DNA from: Hyphomicrobiaceae bacterium | Lineage (GTDB): Bacteria; Pseudomonadota; Alphaproteobacteria; Rhizobiales; Hyphomicrobiaceae | Direction: 5' to 3' | NCBI GenBank assembly: GCA_022844225.1 | Contig: JALHMC010000031.1 | Span: forward strand, 1 to 47,655 | DNA length: 47,655 nt | Shown here: piece after piece, positions 17,298 to 26,859 of the stretch | Numbering within the stretch: position 1 is the stretch's first letter | Layout of the letters: the number at the start of each line of letters is the position of its first letter | Position numbers and translations under genes: made by a program | Notes under the pieces: model-generated | What the model saw: the letters and a program-made list of their open reading frames with translations, nothing else | Told to the model about the DNA's origin: nothing | Databases searched by the model: none

Positions 17298-17357
17298 GAG
17301 CAATTTCGTCCGGTCTGCGGATCGCCGAAGGCGGTTCCGTCAGATCGGAGATTGCTC
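17298..17357. repeat. Second palindromic intergenic element
   Basis: Outer arms GAGCAAT (17298-17304) and ATTGCTC (17351-17357) enclose a GC-rich inner hairpin centred on CGCCGAAGGCG near 17323-17334. With the element at 17220-17283 it fills the 154 bp between the amidase and the M23 peptidase genes, and could act as a bidirectional terminator. Confidence 0.6.
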
Positions 17358-17376
17358 CAGGCAGCCAACCGAGCGA

Positions 17377-18420
17377 TCAGGGCAGCTGGAACTCCGCTTT
17401 CGCCGAAGCGATGATCCGTCCGTCGCGCTGGATCTCGACCGTGCCGCGGTACTGTCCCGGCGACCAGCGTTGCGCCGTGAGGCGCTTGCCGGCGCCGGCG
17501 ACGTAGATCGCCTTCGCGCTCTCGAGCGGCGGTATGACGTGGTCAACGCGAAAGCCAGCGGGGCCATCGACGGCGAACCGGACGCGGTCCCCAGCGGCAA
17601 GGTTGATGAGGCGCGCAAACAGCACGAGCCCGCTGCTGTCGGCTGTGACCGCAGCAACGCGAGTGTGATCGTGCTCGAGCACGGCCCAGCTTGGGATGGC
17701 GGCTGCAAAACCGGTTTGAATGATCTCGGCAGGCCGATAGGCGAGGAGGCGTGCTGCGGCGGGTTGCCAGAGCGAGCCGGGCGGAATCATGGCGGCATCG
17801 GAGTTGCGACACGTGCGGCCCGCTTCAGCGTTCCTGCCGCCTGGCAGGCCCGTGAAGGGATCGAGAACCCGACCGTCGCGTCGCACCGTGAAATGGAGGT
17901 GCGCAAAGTCCGCGAGGCCCGAGTAGCCGACCTTGCCGATAACCGCACCCCGTTTCACGGGCTGGCCCGCCGCGACGGCGATGCTCCCTCGGAGCAGGTG
18001 GCAGTACTGTGTCTCCAGGCCACCCTGATGCGCGACGACCAAGCCGTTGCCGCACTCGCGGTCGGAAACCGCGGCGCGCCCCGTCTCGCGGGCGAAGGCG
18101 TCGGGCATATGATCTCTGGCGCGAAGAACATGGCCATCGGCGGCGGCAACAACGTCGATGCCCGACCGCGCCGATGCGGCGGACAGAAGCCTGAAGTCGA
18201 CACCCTCGTGACCATCATAGCTGGCCCGTCCGCACCCGAAATCGCGGACCTCGGAGGATGGATCGGTGTCGACATGGTGCTGAACGAAGCACGTTCGGCC
18301 GATTTCGCACCGAACCGGCAGCGAAAGCCTAACGGTCTCCGCAGTAACGGGAGTGGATGCAACCCAGGTCACCAGAGTCGCACAGCGGACGAGCATGGAG
18401 CGGAAAGGGCGTGCGCTCAT
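17377..18420 (-). CDS. M23 family metallopeptidase (LytM/LasA fold), exported
   Basis: A 347-residue protein with a signal peptide of about 28 residues ending near PVTAETV. The peptidase domain has the first zinc ligands in YDGHEGVDFR (HxxxD) and the HxH pair in DFAHLHFTVRRDG. The connecting segment CGNGLVVAHQGGLETQYCHLLRGSIAVAAGQPVKRGAVIGKVGYSG is typical of active M23 enzymes. It likely cuts peptidoglycan cross-links in the periplasm. An extra C-terminal domain of about 130 residues looks beta-rich and is not recognised. Several cysteines (CGRAS, CGNG, YCHLL, RTCRNS) suggest disulphides. The start at 18420 is chosen because the signal peptide begins there. It is divergent from ppk1. Confidence 0.88.
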   Translation of the reverse strand: MSARPFRSMLVRCATLVTWVASTPVTAETVRLSLPVRCEIGRTCFVQHHVDTDPSSEVRDFGCGRASYDGHEGVDFRLLSAASARSGIDVVAAADGHVLRARDHMPDAFARETGRAAVSDRECGNGLVVAHQGGLETQYCHLLRGSIAVAAGQPVKRGAVIGKVGYSGLADFAHLHFTVRRDGRVLDPFTGLPGGRNAEAGRTCRNSDAAMIPPGSLWQPAAARLLAYRPAEIIQTGFAAAIPSWAVLEHDHTRVAAVTADSSGLVLFARLINLAAGDRVRFAVDGPAGFRVDHVIPPLESAKAIYVAGAGKRLTAQRWSPGQYRGTVEIQRDGRIIASAKAEFQLP

Positions 18421-18717
18421 CGGAGCTCCAAGGTCCCGGCTCTCTCGAGCGAGGTCGCCAACTCGGCACCGTCGCATTCCTCGCACCTTGCACGTCCGAC
18501 GTATAGAGGGCGTTAAGTCGAATCGAGCGATGTCAGTTGTAACCATGGATTGGCCCGATTTCTTGATCGGCTCTGAAAAGTGATGGCATCGGCTCGGATG
18601 TTCTCGGGTTCGTACCTGTGCCACAGTCATCGGGCAGACTGACAGCGCGTTCGAACATTCGGGCGCTGATAAGGAAGCGCCTCGGCGCTCGATCCGGCAG
18701 ACTTCTGGGAGTGAGCC
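18421..18717. other. Intergenic region between the M23 peptidase gene and ppk1
   Basis: These 297 bp separate two divergent starts and should hold both promoters. I see no protein-coding remnant. A weak CCGAT/ATCGG inverted repeat lies around 18558-18573. CAGTCAT at 18624-18630 and GACAG near 18641 faintly recall Pho-box half-sites, but the 11-base repeat spacing is not met. Confidence 0.4.
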
Positions 18718-20949
18718 TTGACCACGTCCAAACGGCGTCCGAGGGGAACGGCGGCGCAACGAAAGCCGGTAACGACGACGCCTCTGGCAGCGCCGGCCCC
18801 GACGCCCGCAGCGCCGAGCCGTTTCTACAACCGTGAGTTGTCTTGGCTGCAATTCAATGCGCGCGTCCTCGAGGAGGCCGGCAACCTCAAGCATCCACTA
18901 CTCGAGCGGCTGCGCTTCCTGTCGATCTCGGCGTCGAACCTCGACGAGTTCTTCATGGTTCGCGTCGCTGGACTGCATGGGCAGGTTCTCGCGAAAGTCA
19001 GGACGGTCAGCCAGGATGGACTGACGCCTGAGCAGCAGCTGGCCGCCATCAACCGCTTTGTCGCCGAGCTTTCGGGCAAGCAGCAGTCGGCATGGATCGA
19101 TCTCAAGGCGCTGCTCGCCGAAAGCGGGATCGAAGTGATCGAACCGTCGAGCCTGGAACCTTTCGAACTGGCTTGGCTGGACGATTACTTCATCAACCAC
19201 GTCTTTCCTGTACTGACGCCGATTGCCGTCGACCCGGTGCACCCGTTCCCGTTCATTCCGAACAAGGGCTTCACGCTCGGGCTCGAGCTGGAACGCGAGG
19301 GCAGCGGCGGGCTGATGCACGCCATCATGCCGATCCCGGGCCAGCTTAAGCGATTCATCAGAATGCCGCGTGACCCGGCAAGCGACGACGCTCCGGGAGC
19401 GATGGCCCCGATCCGCTTTCTCCCCATCGAGACGCTGGTGGCCCACTACGTCGGGCGCCTCTTTCCAGGCTATCGCGTCACCCGGCAGGGCGCGTTCAGG
19501 GTGCTCCGCGACAGCGACATCGAGGTCGAAGAGGAGGCCGAGGATCTGGTCCGCTTTTTCGAGAGCGCGCTCAGGCGGCGCAAGCGCGGGTCGGTGATCC
19601 GCCTCCAGGTCGAGGCGTCGATGCCGCGGGAGCTGCGCGAGTTCGTCACCGGACATCTGAACGTCCGCGAGGCGGACGTCTACATGAAGGCACATCTGCT
19701 GGGTCTGGCTGATCTGAGCCAACTCATCGTCGCCGATCGGCCCAATCTGCTGTTCCGGCCTTTCAACATCCGCTTTCCAGAGCGGATCCGCGAGTACGAT
19801 GGTGACTGCTTCGCGGCGATCGGGGCGAAGGACATCCTCGTCCACCATCCCTACGAGTCCTTCGACGTCGTCGTTCAATTCCTGCGACAGGCAGCGCTCG
19901 ACCCGGACGTAATGGCGATCAAGTGGACACTCTATCGAACGTCGACGGACAGTCCGATCGTCAAGGCCCTGAAAGATGCGGCCGATCTCGGCAAGTCGGT
20001 GACGGCGGTCGTCGAGCTGAAGGCCAGGTTCGATGAGGAAGCGAACATTCGCTGGGCGAAGGACCTGGAAAGTGCCGGTGTGCACGTTGTGTATGGCTTC
20101 ATCGAGCTCAAGACGCATGCCAAGCTCGGCATCGTGGTCCGTCGGGAGGGCGATGGCGTGGTCAGCTATTGTCATATCGGCACCGGCAACTATCACCCGC
20201 AGACGGCCCGAATCTACACCGACCTGTCGTTTTTTACTGCGAACGCAGCCATTGCCCGCGATGCCACGCGGATCTTTAATTTCGTCACCGGCTACGCGGA
20301 GCCGGCCGAACTCGAGGTGCTGGCGGCGAGCCCGCGCGGCATTCGCCAGCGCATGCTGGAGCACATCGCCGCAGAGGCGGTTCACGCCAAGGCCGGCCGC
20401 CCCGCTGCGATCTGGGGCAAGATGAACTCGCTGGTCGATGGCCAGATTATCGAGGCGCTTTATGCGGCGGGCGCCGCAGGTGTCCAGATTGATCTCGTCG
20501 TCCGTGGCATCTGCTGCCTGCGGCCAGGTGTGTCTGGCCTGTCCGAAAACATTCGTGTCAAGAGCATCGTCGGTCGTTTTCTGGAGCACGGACGCATCTA
20601 TTGCTTTGGCAACGGCTATGGGCTTCCCGATCGGCGCGCACTGGTCTACATCAGCTCCGCAGACATGATGCCGCGCAACCTCGACCGGCGAGTCGAGGCG
20701 ATGGTCCCGATCAGCAACCCGACGGTTCACGAGCAGATCCTCGACCAGATCATGGTGGCGAATCTCAAGGACAACCAGCAGAGCTGGCGGGTGCTCGGCG
20801 ATGGCAGTTGCGAAAGAATCCAACCGACCGCCGGCGAAGAGGCGTTCAATGCACACACCTACTTCATGACCAACCCGTCTCTTTCCGGCAGAGGCCAATC
20901 GCTGGCGGGGAGCTTTCCCCCGCGCGTGCGGTTCCGAGACAGAAGCTGA
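18718..20949 (+). CDS. ppk1: Polyphosphate kinase 1
   Basis: A 743-residue PPK1, which makes polyphosphate reversibly from ATP. The N-terminal domain shows [20 protein letters not shown] and [16 protein letters not shown]. The catalytic half has [34 protein letters not shown], the phospho-histidine segment [25 protein letters not shown], and [11 protein letters not shown] with the second conserved His. Length is at the upper end for the family because of a basic, Ala/Pro-rich N-terminal extension of about 35 residues. The start is a TTG with GGGAG at about six bases. No ATG in the same frame is better placed. It is followed 21 bp later by ppx, the usual alphaproteobacterial pairing. Confidence 0.97.
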   Translation: MTTSKRRPRGTAAQRKPVTTTPLAAPAPTPAAPSRFYNRELSWLQFNARVLEEAGNLKHPLLERLRFLSISASNLDEFFMVRVAGLHGQVLAKVRTVSQDGLTPEQQLAAINRFVAELSGKQQSAWIDLKALLAESGIEVIEPSSLEPFELAWLDDYFINHVFPVLTPIAVDPVHPFPFIPNKGFTLGLELEREGSGGLMHAIMPIPGQLKRFIRMPRDPASDDAPGAMAPIRFLPIETLVAHYVGRLFPGYRVTRQGAFRVLRDSDIEVEEEAEDLVRFFESALRRRKRGSVIRLQVEASMPRELREFVTGHLNVREADVYMKAHLLGLADLSQLIVADRPNLLFRPFNIRFPERIREYDGDCFAAIGAKDILVHHPYESFDVVVQFLRQAALDPDVMAIKWTLYRTSTDSPIVKALKDAADLGKSVTAVVELKARFDEEANIRWAKDLESAGVHVVYGFIELKTHAKLGIVVRREGDGVVSYCHIGTGNYHPQTARIYTDLSFFTANAAIARDATRIFNFVTGYAEPAELEVLAASPRGIRQRMLEHIAAEAVHAKAGRPAAIWGKMNSLVDGQIIEALYAAGAAGVQIDLVVRGICCLRPGVSGLSENIRVKSIVGRFLEHGRIYCFGNGYGLPDRRALVYISSADMMPRNLDRRVEAMVPISNPTVHEQILDQIMVANLKDNQQSWRVLGDGSCERIQPTAGEEAFNAHTYFMTNPSLSGRGQSLAGSFPPRVRFRDRS

Positions 20950-20970
20950 TGCGACATCGAGGCTGACGGC

Positions 20971-22509
20971 GTGGCGGATCACGGCAGCATGCAAGGAAGC
21001 CAAGGCCGGCTCGTGGACCTCGAGCCGATCGGGGTCATCGACATCGGCTCGCATTCGGTCCGCCTCGTCGTGTATGAGGGCGCCGTCCGCAGCCCCGTTC
21101 CTCTCTTCAATGAGAAGGTGCCCTGCGCGCTGGGGCGTGGGCTGGTGACGACGGGTCGCCTCAGCGCCGACGGCGTGGAACGGGCGATCGCGGCGCTCCG
21201 GCGGTTCAAGGGCATCGCGCGCAACCTGCACGTCAAGAACATCCGTGCCGTTGCGACTGCGGCGGTCAGAGAGGCGAGCAACGGCGCTCAATTCATCGCC
21301 TCCGCGGCGAGCGTGCTCGGCGAACCGATCCAGGTGCTGTCAGGCGAGCGCGAGGCCGAGCTCGCGGCCTACGGGATTGAGATGGGCTTTCGCAATCCGG
21401 ACGGTTTTGCCGGCGATCTGGGCGGCGGCAGTCTGGAGCTCATCGACGTGCAGGGCGGGCGCCGGAGAGCGGCGGTGACATTGCCGCTCGGCGGATTGCG
21501 CTTGATCGACCAGGCCGGCGGGCGCATCGAGAAGGCGCTCGAAATCGTCGACCAGCAACTCTCCCGGCTGCCGTGGATCGACGCCGGCCGGGGACGCACC
21601 TTCTTCGCAGTCGGCGGTACGTGGCGCGCTCTCGGCAAGCTGCACATGGCGATGAGCGACTACCCTCTACGCGTGATGCACGGCTACCGGTTGAGTGGGC
21701 GCGATGCGCTGGCTTTGACAGAGACGGTACGCAGGGCCAAGCGCTTGGCTGATATCAAGGGCGGTCAGTTCGTGTCTCGGGCCCGGCGCGAAGTGCTGCC
21801 CTTCGGAGCGCTCGTGCTCGAACGGCTCGTGCAGCGGATGCAGCCGTCGGAAGTCGTGTTCTCCGTCTTCGGGATTCGCGAGGGACTGATCTACTCGTTG
21901 CTGTCGCCGGCCGAGCAGAGCAAGGATCCTCTGATCGCCTTCGCCGAGGATTATGCGCGGCTCCGATCACGCTCGCTCGACCACGCGCACGAGCTGACGG
22001 CTTGGACCGAGCCATTGTTCTCCCCGCCCGGCCCGAAGGAAACGGACGAGGACCGCCGCCTCCGGCATGCCGCATGCCTGCTGTCAGACATCGGCTGGCG
22101 CGCCATGCCTGACTATCGCGGCGAGCAGAGTCTGAACGTGATCGCTCATGCGGCACTGAACGGCATCGATCATCCCGGACGCCTCTTTCTCGCTTTGACG
22201 GTCTATTTCCGACATGTCGGCCCAGGTGAGGCCGACGGCCCGGACGACATCTCCGAGCGCTTGAAAGGGCTGGTGCCGCGGCGTCTGTATCGGCGGGCGC
22301 GGATACTCGGCGCCGCGATCCGAGCAGCGCATATGTTGTCGATCGGCATGCCGGGCACCATCGACGAGACGCCGGTGAGTTACGAGGGCGACCGACTGGT
22401 GCTGAAGCTTCCACCTGCACATCGACATCTCGATGGCGAGCGGCTGCAGCGACGGTTTGGAGCCCTTGCAGAGTTGTTGGGATGCCGGCCCGAGATCAGG
22501 CTCGGGTGA
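20971..22509 (+). CDS. ppx: Exopolyphosphatase (Ppx/GppA family)
   Basis: A 512-residue ASKHA-fold phosphatase. The phosphate-1 loop is GVIDIGSHSVRLVVYEG near residues 22-38 and the phosphate-2 loop is GDLGGGSLELIDV near 150. The C-terminal part includes an HD-like helical domain (RHAACLLSDIGWRAMPDYRG). It degrades polyphosphate processively and may hydrolyse pppGpp. A GTG start at 20971 has GAGG eight bases before it. An internal ATG seven codons in is possible. It probably forms one transcript with ppk1, and perhaps with the CHASE2 cyclase gene 120 bp further on. Confidence 0.95.
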   Translation: MADHGSMQGSQGRLVDLEPIGVIDIGSHSVRLVVYEGAVRSPVPLFNEKVPCALGRGLVTTGRLSADGVERAIAALRRFKGIARNLHVKNIRAVATAAVREASNGAQFIASAASVLGEPIQVLSGEREAELAAYGIEMGFRNPDGFAGDLGGGSLELIDVQGGRRRAAVTLPLGGLRLIDQAGGRIEKALEIVDQQLSRLPWIDAGRGRTFFAVGGTWRALGKLHMAMSDYPLRVMHGYRLSGRDALALTETVRRAKRLADIKGGQFVSRARREVLPFGALVLERLVQRMQPSEVVFSVFGIREGLIYSLLSPAEQSKDPLIAFAEDYARLRSRSLDHAHELTAWTEPLFSPPGPKETDEDRRLRHAACLLSDIGWRAMPDYRGEQSLNVIAHAALNGIDHPGRLFLALTVYFRHVGPGEADGPDDISERLKGLVPRRLYRRARILGAAIRAAHMLSIGMPGTIDETPVSYEGDRLVLKLPPAHRHLDGERLQRRFGALAELLGCRPEIRLG

Positions 22510-22629
22510 ATCGGAAGCGATCTGCGCACGAACCGGCTTACCATGCGCCGTCCGGGCGGACTTTCGCGACACCGCCTCTTGATCTTATGCTGAACGCTGA
22601 TCGTTGAGGCCCTGGAGTCGGAGGTCGCA

Positions 22630-24738
22630 GTGCGGGGACTCGAGCTGACGAGTGCGGTCGGCATCGGACTCGCGAGTATCGGGCTCGTCGCCGTCGCCGC
22701 TCTGTTGTCCGCAACGGCGCCCGTGACGGTGCTGCGAGAGCGGGTCACCGATCTGCTGCTCGAGCGGCCCGCGTCACCGGCCAACTCCGGTGCGGTCGCG
22801 ATCGTCGATATCGATCGTACGTCGCTGGCGGAAGTCGGAGCGTGGCCGTGGACCCGCGAGCAACTCGCCGACCTGATAGACGCCATTGCTTCAGCGAAGC
22901 CGAGCGCGGTCGGTCTCGACATCCTCCTGGCTGGCGCGGACGAACGATCGGCACGCGCCTTGGCTCGGCAACTCGCCGGCGCAACGTCGGACGCATCGGT
23001 CAAAAGCCTCGCCCTGTCTCTATCGGATCGATTGCCCGACGACGATGTCCGACTGGCGGCGGCGCTGCGCAGAGTGCCGTCCGTGCTTGGCATGGTCCTC
23101 GACCCTCAACCCGAACAGCCGACGCCGCGCGCCGTTCCGTTCCTGATGCGCGGCCGACCGGATTTGAGAGGGCTGTGGCAAGATGAAGGAGCCGTTGGCG
23201 CAGGCGAGGTGCTCGGGCGGGCGGCGGCAGGTCACGGCGTGTTGCTTTTGCCTGGAGACGACGATGCGCGGATCAGGCGCGCGCCGCTCCTGGTCGCGAC
23301 TCCGAATGGCCTCTATCCCGGACTTGCTCTCGAAGTCGCTCGAGCCTCGAGCGGAGCCTCGAGCTATCTCGTCGGCAGCGACCCCGCAGTCGTGCAGACC
23401 GGACGCTTGCGCTTGCCGCTCGGACACGACGGGATGCTGCGGCTGAGACCGCGATCGTCCGGCGGCCAAGCGCATTTGACGCTCTCGGCCATCACGGTTC
23501 TGCGGAACCCCGACACCCGTGCCGGTCTTGCCGGAAAGCCCGTGCTGGTCGGGAGCTCCGCCCCTGAGGTCGGCGGGCTTCGCCCGGGCGCGTCGGGAGC
23601 CCTTGTCCCGTCGGTGGTACTGCACGCGGATGCGCTCGGCCAGATCCTGGCGGGCGATGCCCCGCTACGCACCCGGCGAGGTTGGGTCACCGAGATGGCA
23701 ATGGCGGTCACTTTCGCAGCATTCGCGATGCTCGCGGCGGCTCGGCTCGCACCTCTGGTCGCCGGGCTGCTGGCCTTGGCGCTGGCGGGGGCATGGGGTG
23801 GTCTGGCGCTCGGCGCCGCGCGGCAATGGGGAGTGCTGCTCGATCCGCTCCTAGTGCCGGTCGTTGCGCTCGCAGGCTACGGTCTTGCCGTGCTGGCAAC
23901 CGCGACCCGGACACGGCGGCGAGAGGCTCTGATCCGCCGTCGGTTCGAGCAACACCTCGCGCCGGCTGTGGTGGCTCGTATCGTCTCGGAGCCGGGGCTG
24001 CTCAAGCTCAAGGGGGAGGCGCGGGAGGTGACGGCCGTCTTCACGGACATCGAGGGCTTCACGTCGATGACCGAGCGGGCGGCACCGGACGAGCTAGTCG
24101 CTTTGCTCGACAGGTACATCGACGGTGCCAGCCGAATCATCGTCGAGCACGGCGGGATGGTGGAGAAAATCGTCGGCGACGGCTTGCACGCGCTCTTTAA
24201 TGCCCCGCTCGATCTCGCCGATCATCCATCCCATGCGCTGGCGGCGGCGCTGGACCTTCAGGCGTTTTCCGAGCGCCTCAGACTCGAGCCCGATGCGCAG
24301 CGCCTCGGCCTCGGCCGGACTCGGATCGGGATCGAGACGGGGCCCGTCATCGTCGGCGACGTCGGAGGGGGTCGCAAGCTCGACTACACGGCTTACGGCA
24401 ACGTCATGAACCGGGCGGCACGGCTCGAGGCGGCCAACAAGGAACTCGGCTCGGCGATCGCCGTCGGACCGGATGCAGCTGCGCGCATCGGGGCGTCTCG
24501 GCTGAGGCCACTGGGCGAGATTAGGCTCAGGGGGGTCTCAGAGGCAATGTCCGTCTACGAGCCCTGGCCCAAGGCATTCCGCGAAGCCGACCGCGAGCGC
24601 TATCGCGGTGCCGTATCGGACCTCGCAACTGCCCCCGCGCGGGCGATGTCCCTGCTGGCGAGGCTCGCGGACGAGAACCCGGAGGACAGTGCACTCGCCC
24701 GTCTCGCGGAGCGCGCCTCGCAAAGCGTCGCGGAGTGA
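22630..24738 (+). CDS. CHASE2-domain class III adenylate/guanylate cyclase
   Basis: A 702-residue transmembrane cyclase. An N-terminal helix leads into a periplasmic CHASE2 sensor (about residues 40-340, with AIVDIDRTSLAEVGAWPWTRE typical of its start), then three membrane helices to about 425. The cytosolic cyclase domain spans about 455-640. All canonical catalytic residues are visible: metal Asp473 in FTDIEGFT, Lys513 and Asp517 in EKIVGDG, and Asn594 and Arg598 in GNVMNRAARLE. It should be active, making cAMP (or cGMP), with Lys513 favouring adenine. The GTG start has GGAGG upstream. It follows ppk1-ppx in the same direction and faces a FecR-domain gene 30 bp away. FecR-CHASE2 cyclase neighbourhoods are common in proteobacteria. 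Confidence 0.93.
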   Translation: MRGLELTSAVGIGLASIGLVAVAALLSATAPVTVLRERVTDLLLERPASPANSGAVAIVDIDRTSLAEVGAWPWTREQLADLIDAIASAKPSAVGLDILLAGADERSARALARQLAGATSDASVKSLALSLSDRLPDDDVRLAAALRRVPSVLGMVLDPQPEQPTPRAVPFLMRGRPDLRGLWQDEGAVGAGEVLGRAAAGHGVLLLPGDDDARIRRAPLLVATPNGLYPGLALEVARASSGASSYLVGSDPAVVQTGRLRLPLGHDGMLRLRPRSSGGQAHLTLSAITVLRNPDTRAGLAGKPVLVGSSAPEVGGLRPGASGALVPSVVLHADALGQILAGDAPLRTRRGWVTEMAMAVTFAAFAMLAAARLAPLVAGLLALALAGAWGGLALGAARQWGVLLDPLLVPVVALAGYGLAVLATATRTRRREALIRRRFEQHLAPAVVARIVSEPGLLKLKGEAREVTAVFTDIEGFTSMTERAAPDELVALLDRYIDGASRIIVEHGGMVEKIVGDGLHALFNAPLDLADHPSHALAAALDLQAFSERLRLEPDAQRLGLGRTRIGIETGPVIVGDVGGGRKLDYTAYGNVMNRAARLEAANKELGSAIAVGPDAAARIGASRLRPLGEIRLRGVSEAMSVYEPWPKAFREADRERYRGAVSDLATAPARAMSLLARLADENPEDSALARLAERASQSVAE

Positions 24739-24768
24739 GGCTCGACCGTTGCTGGCCGTCCGCCGCTC

Positions 24769-25401
24769 CTATTTCCGCGACGGCATGCGCGGGCGGCCCG
24801 TCGTCTGGGTTAGCGCCTCGCGCACACGAGCCGCCGGCCAGCGCCGGGGGGCCGTCGGTGCATCGCCGGGCCATGCGATGTCCGTGCCGAGCCCGGGCGT
24901 CAGCCGTACCGTATGTCCGGACGCGCTGACGTCGACTCGCCCATGGTCCAGGAAAATTCCGAACCGTCCCTTGGACGGGCCGGCCCAGAAACGCGTGCCG
25001 CGCACGGCGATGAGGCCGTAGGGACTGCGGATCAGCGCGTTCGAGGAGCCGCTGCCGGAGGAGCGAACGTGATCATAGAGCATGCTGCCGTCGACCAGCT
25101 CGAGCACGCCGCCGGCCTCGGCGAGGTGCGGCTCGACTTTGAGGCGGGTGGCAGGACCGAGATGAACGATGGTGGATCGTCCAAGCCGCAGAGTGAGCCT
25201 GCTTGCGGCGGCCGTTGTGATCTCATCGCCGTTGCGGATCGCGGCCCCTGGGGCCAGCGCGCGCTCGCCCTCCGAACTGATCGCCACGGCCTTGCCTGTC
25301 ATTGCAGTGACCGTGCCGGCCGCGTCGGCTGCCAATACGACGGCGCTGCCAGCACACGTGGACACGCTCGCGACGAGCATCACGAAAAACCTGCGATCCA
25401 T
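24769..25401 (-). CDS. FecR-domain periplasmic protein
   Basis: A 210-residue exported protein with a signal peptide ending around VVLAADAAG. The FecR core runs from about residue 40 to 160: GAAIRNGDEITTAAASRLTLRLG, then STIVHLGPATRLKVEP, IRSPYGLIAVRGTRFWAGP and FLDHGRVDVSASGHTVRLTPGLGTDI. There is no membrane anti-sigma part, so this is the stand-alone periplasmic version. The start is the ATG at 25401, because the signal peptide begins there. The frame stays open upstream to 25548 without supporting sequence. It is convergent with the CHASE2 cyclase gene. An interaction between the FecR fold and the CHASE2 sensor is a reasonable inference but is not shown by the sequence. Confidence 0.85.
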   Translation of the reverse strand: MDRRFFVMLVASVSTCAGSAVVLAADAAGTVTAMTGKAVAISSEGERALAPGAAIRNGDEITTAAASRLTLRLGRSTIVHLGPATRLKVEPHLAEAGGVLELVDGSMLYDHVRSSGSGSSNALIRSPYGLIAVRGTRFWAGPSKGRFGIFLDHGRVDVSASGHTVRLTPGLGTDIAWPGDAPTAPRRWPAARVREALTQTTGRPRMPSRK

Positions 25402-25525
25402 CTCAATCTCTCTGCTGAAATCCGGTAACGAGTACGAAAATGCTGGACGCCGTCGGTGACGCTGCTGGCCCGAACCGACATGGGGACGCCGCCTCTTCGC
25501 CACCAGTCGCGCAGAGGCCGGCTCT

Positions 25526-26272
25526 CTACCCTTTGATCTCGTCGACAAAAGTCGTGAACACCTCGACCGGTTCGCGGTCGGTGCGGAAGGTATTCACCTT
25601 GGCGTCGGGGTCGGGATACCCGAGCGCCATGCCGCAAACCACTTGCTCGACATCCGGGATGCCGAGACGCTTGCGCAGCAGCGCGTGGTAGTTGGCCAGT
25701 GCCGCCTGCGGGCACGTCTCTAGGCCGAACTGCCGGGCGGCGATCATCACGGATTGGATGAACATGCCGCTATCGAGCCAGGAGCCGATCTCCATGTCTT
25801 TGTCGATGGTGAAGAACAGGCCGACGGGCGCGCCGAAAAGCTCGTAGTTGCCGCGCCGTTGCAGGCGCATCCCTTCCTTGTTGTCGCGGGTGATGCCGAG
25901 CGTGCCGTAAAGACCCCAGCCACAGGCGCGGCGGCGGCCGATGTAGGGCTCGCGCCACTTCTGGGGGTAGTAATTGTAAGGTCGCTCGGGCTCGGGAGCG
26001 GTGTCGTAGGCGTGGCACATCTCTGCGGTGATCTGGTCGCGAATGGCACCGTCGACGACATAGACCTTCCACGGCTGGATATTGGTTCCCGATGGCGCAC
26101 GGCCTGCCGTCTCCAGGATACGGGCAATCAGCGGTCTTGGTACGGGCGTCTTCAGGAAGCCCCGGATCGACTGACGGCCGCGGATCGCGTCCTCGACCGT
26201 GAGGCCGTAGCGCTCATCCGGGCTCGCCTTCCAGCTTCCGGCACTCGTCTCCGATTTCGCTTCCCGCTGCAT
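25526..26272 (-). CDS. Nitroreductase family protein
   Basis: A 248-residue FMN-dependent nitroreductase-fold protein. Visible are the N-terminal FMN-phosphate loop DAIRGRQSIRGFLKTPVP, the AGRAPSGTNIQPWKVYVV segment, LDSGMFIQSVMIAARQFGLETCPQ, and the C-terminal VVCGMALGYPDPDAKVNTFRTDREPVEVFTTF. The YYPQKWREPYIGRRR insert marks the larger BluB-unrelated nitroreductase group found in proteobacteria. It probably reduces quinones, nitro compounds or other electrophiles with NAD(P)H. The start at 26272 has GAGGC ten bases upstream. It is divergent from the DUF983-SURF1 string. Confidence 0.9.
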   Translation of the reverse strand: MQREAKSETSAGSWKASPDERYGLTVEDAIRGRQSIRGFLKTPVPRPLIARILETAGRAPSGTNIQPWKVYVVDGAIRDQITAEMCHAYDTAPEPERPYNYYPQKWREPYIGRRRACGWGLYGTLGITRDNKEGMRLQRRGNYELFGAPVGLFFTIDKDMEIGSWLDSGMFIQSVMIAARQFGLETCPQAALANYHALLRKRLGIPDVEQVVCGMALGYPDPDAKVNTFRTDREPVEVFTTFVDEIKG

Positions 26273-26327
26273 GATGCTTGCCTCGTTCGATGGGGTCGGC
26301 GGTCGATGCCGACCGTGGACGCTATAA

Positions 26328-26342
26328 ATAGTCCGGACAAGC
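26328..26342. promoter_or_regulatory. Operator-like GTCCGGAC site upstream of the nitroreductase gene
   Basis: ATAGTCCGGACAAGC on the plus strand contains the palindrome GTCCGGAC and lies about 56 bases before the nitroreductase ATG, next to an AT-rich TATTTATAG stretch that could hold the -10 on the minus strand. The GACAAGC half matches the site before the LIV binding-protein gene (5023-5040). Confidence 0.35.
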
Positions 26343-26469
26343 GGCGGTTGAACAGCTGGCAAACGACGCCTGGATTTGGACCGCGTCGATTGGCGGGATT
26401 GCCCGGTGCCGAGGGTGAGTCCACATGCCTGACTGAAGTTGTCCACCTTATACCGAGGCTAGCAGCTCG

Positions 26470-26859
26470 ATGACTGATCCCGTTCCCTCACCGTTCGCGG
26501 CCGGGCTAGGATGCCGGTGCCCGCGTTGCGGGAAGGGAGATCTGTTCCCCGGACTGCTGTCGCTTGGACTCAAGGACAGATGCGAGGCATGTGGCCTCGA
26601 TTTCGCCTTCATCGATGCGGGTGACGGGCCGGCGGTATTCGCCATCTTCATTCTCGGCTTCCTAATCCTCGGCGGGGCGATGATCGCCGAGTTCGTGTTC
26701 GCGGTCCCGGTCTGGGGACACGTGCTGCTTTGGGGCATTTTGACTCCCCTCGTCGCACTTGGGCTGCTGAAGGTCCTCAAGGGAACGCTTGCAGCCCTGC
26801 AATTCCGCTACAAGGCGCGCGAGGCTGGACACGCCGATATCCAGGAGCCGAGGGGCTGA
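26470..26859 (+). CDS. DUF983 family protein, cytochrome c oxidase cluster-associated
   Basis: A 129-residue protein. The first 45 residues carry two CxxC pairs (CRCPRCGKGDLF and CEACGLDF), which look like a zinc ribbon. Two transmembrane helices follow (AVFAIFILGFLILGGAMIAEFVF and LLWGILTPLVALGLLKVLKGTL). In Rhizobiales this family normally sits between coxC/ctaE and surf1 in the aa3 oxidase cluster, so a role in oxidase assembly is likely but unproven. Its stop overlaps the SURF1 start as TGATG. Unusually, no cox structural gene precedes it here; a divergent nitroreductase gene is upstream instead. Confidence 0.88.
   Translation: MTDPVPSPFAAGLGCRCPRCGKGDLFPGLLSLGLKDRCEACGLDFAFIDAGDGPAVFAIFILGFLILGGAMIAEFVFAVPVWGHVLLWGILTPLVALGLLKVLKGTLAALQFRYKAREAGHADIQEPRG

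Noticed and set aside
18621..18650. Possible Pho box upstream of ppk1
   Set aside because: CAGTCAT is a fair half-site, but the second half at 11-base spacing matches at only a few positions, so it does not meet the PhoB consensus.
18898..21291. A 797-codon open frame antisense to ppk1
   Set aside because: It mirrors ppk1 and the start of ppx exactly, is rich in Arg, His and Asp as GC-rich antisense frames are, and has no family motif or ribosome site.
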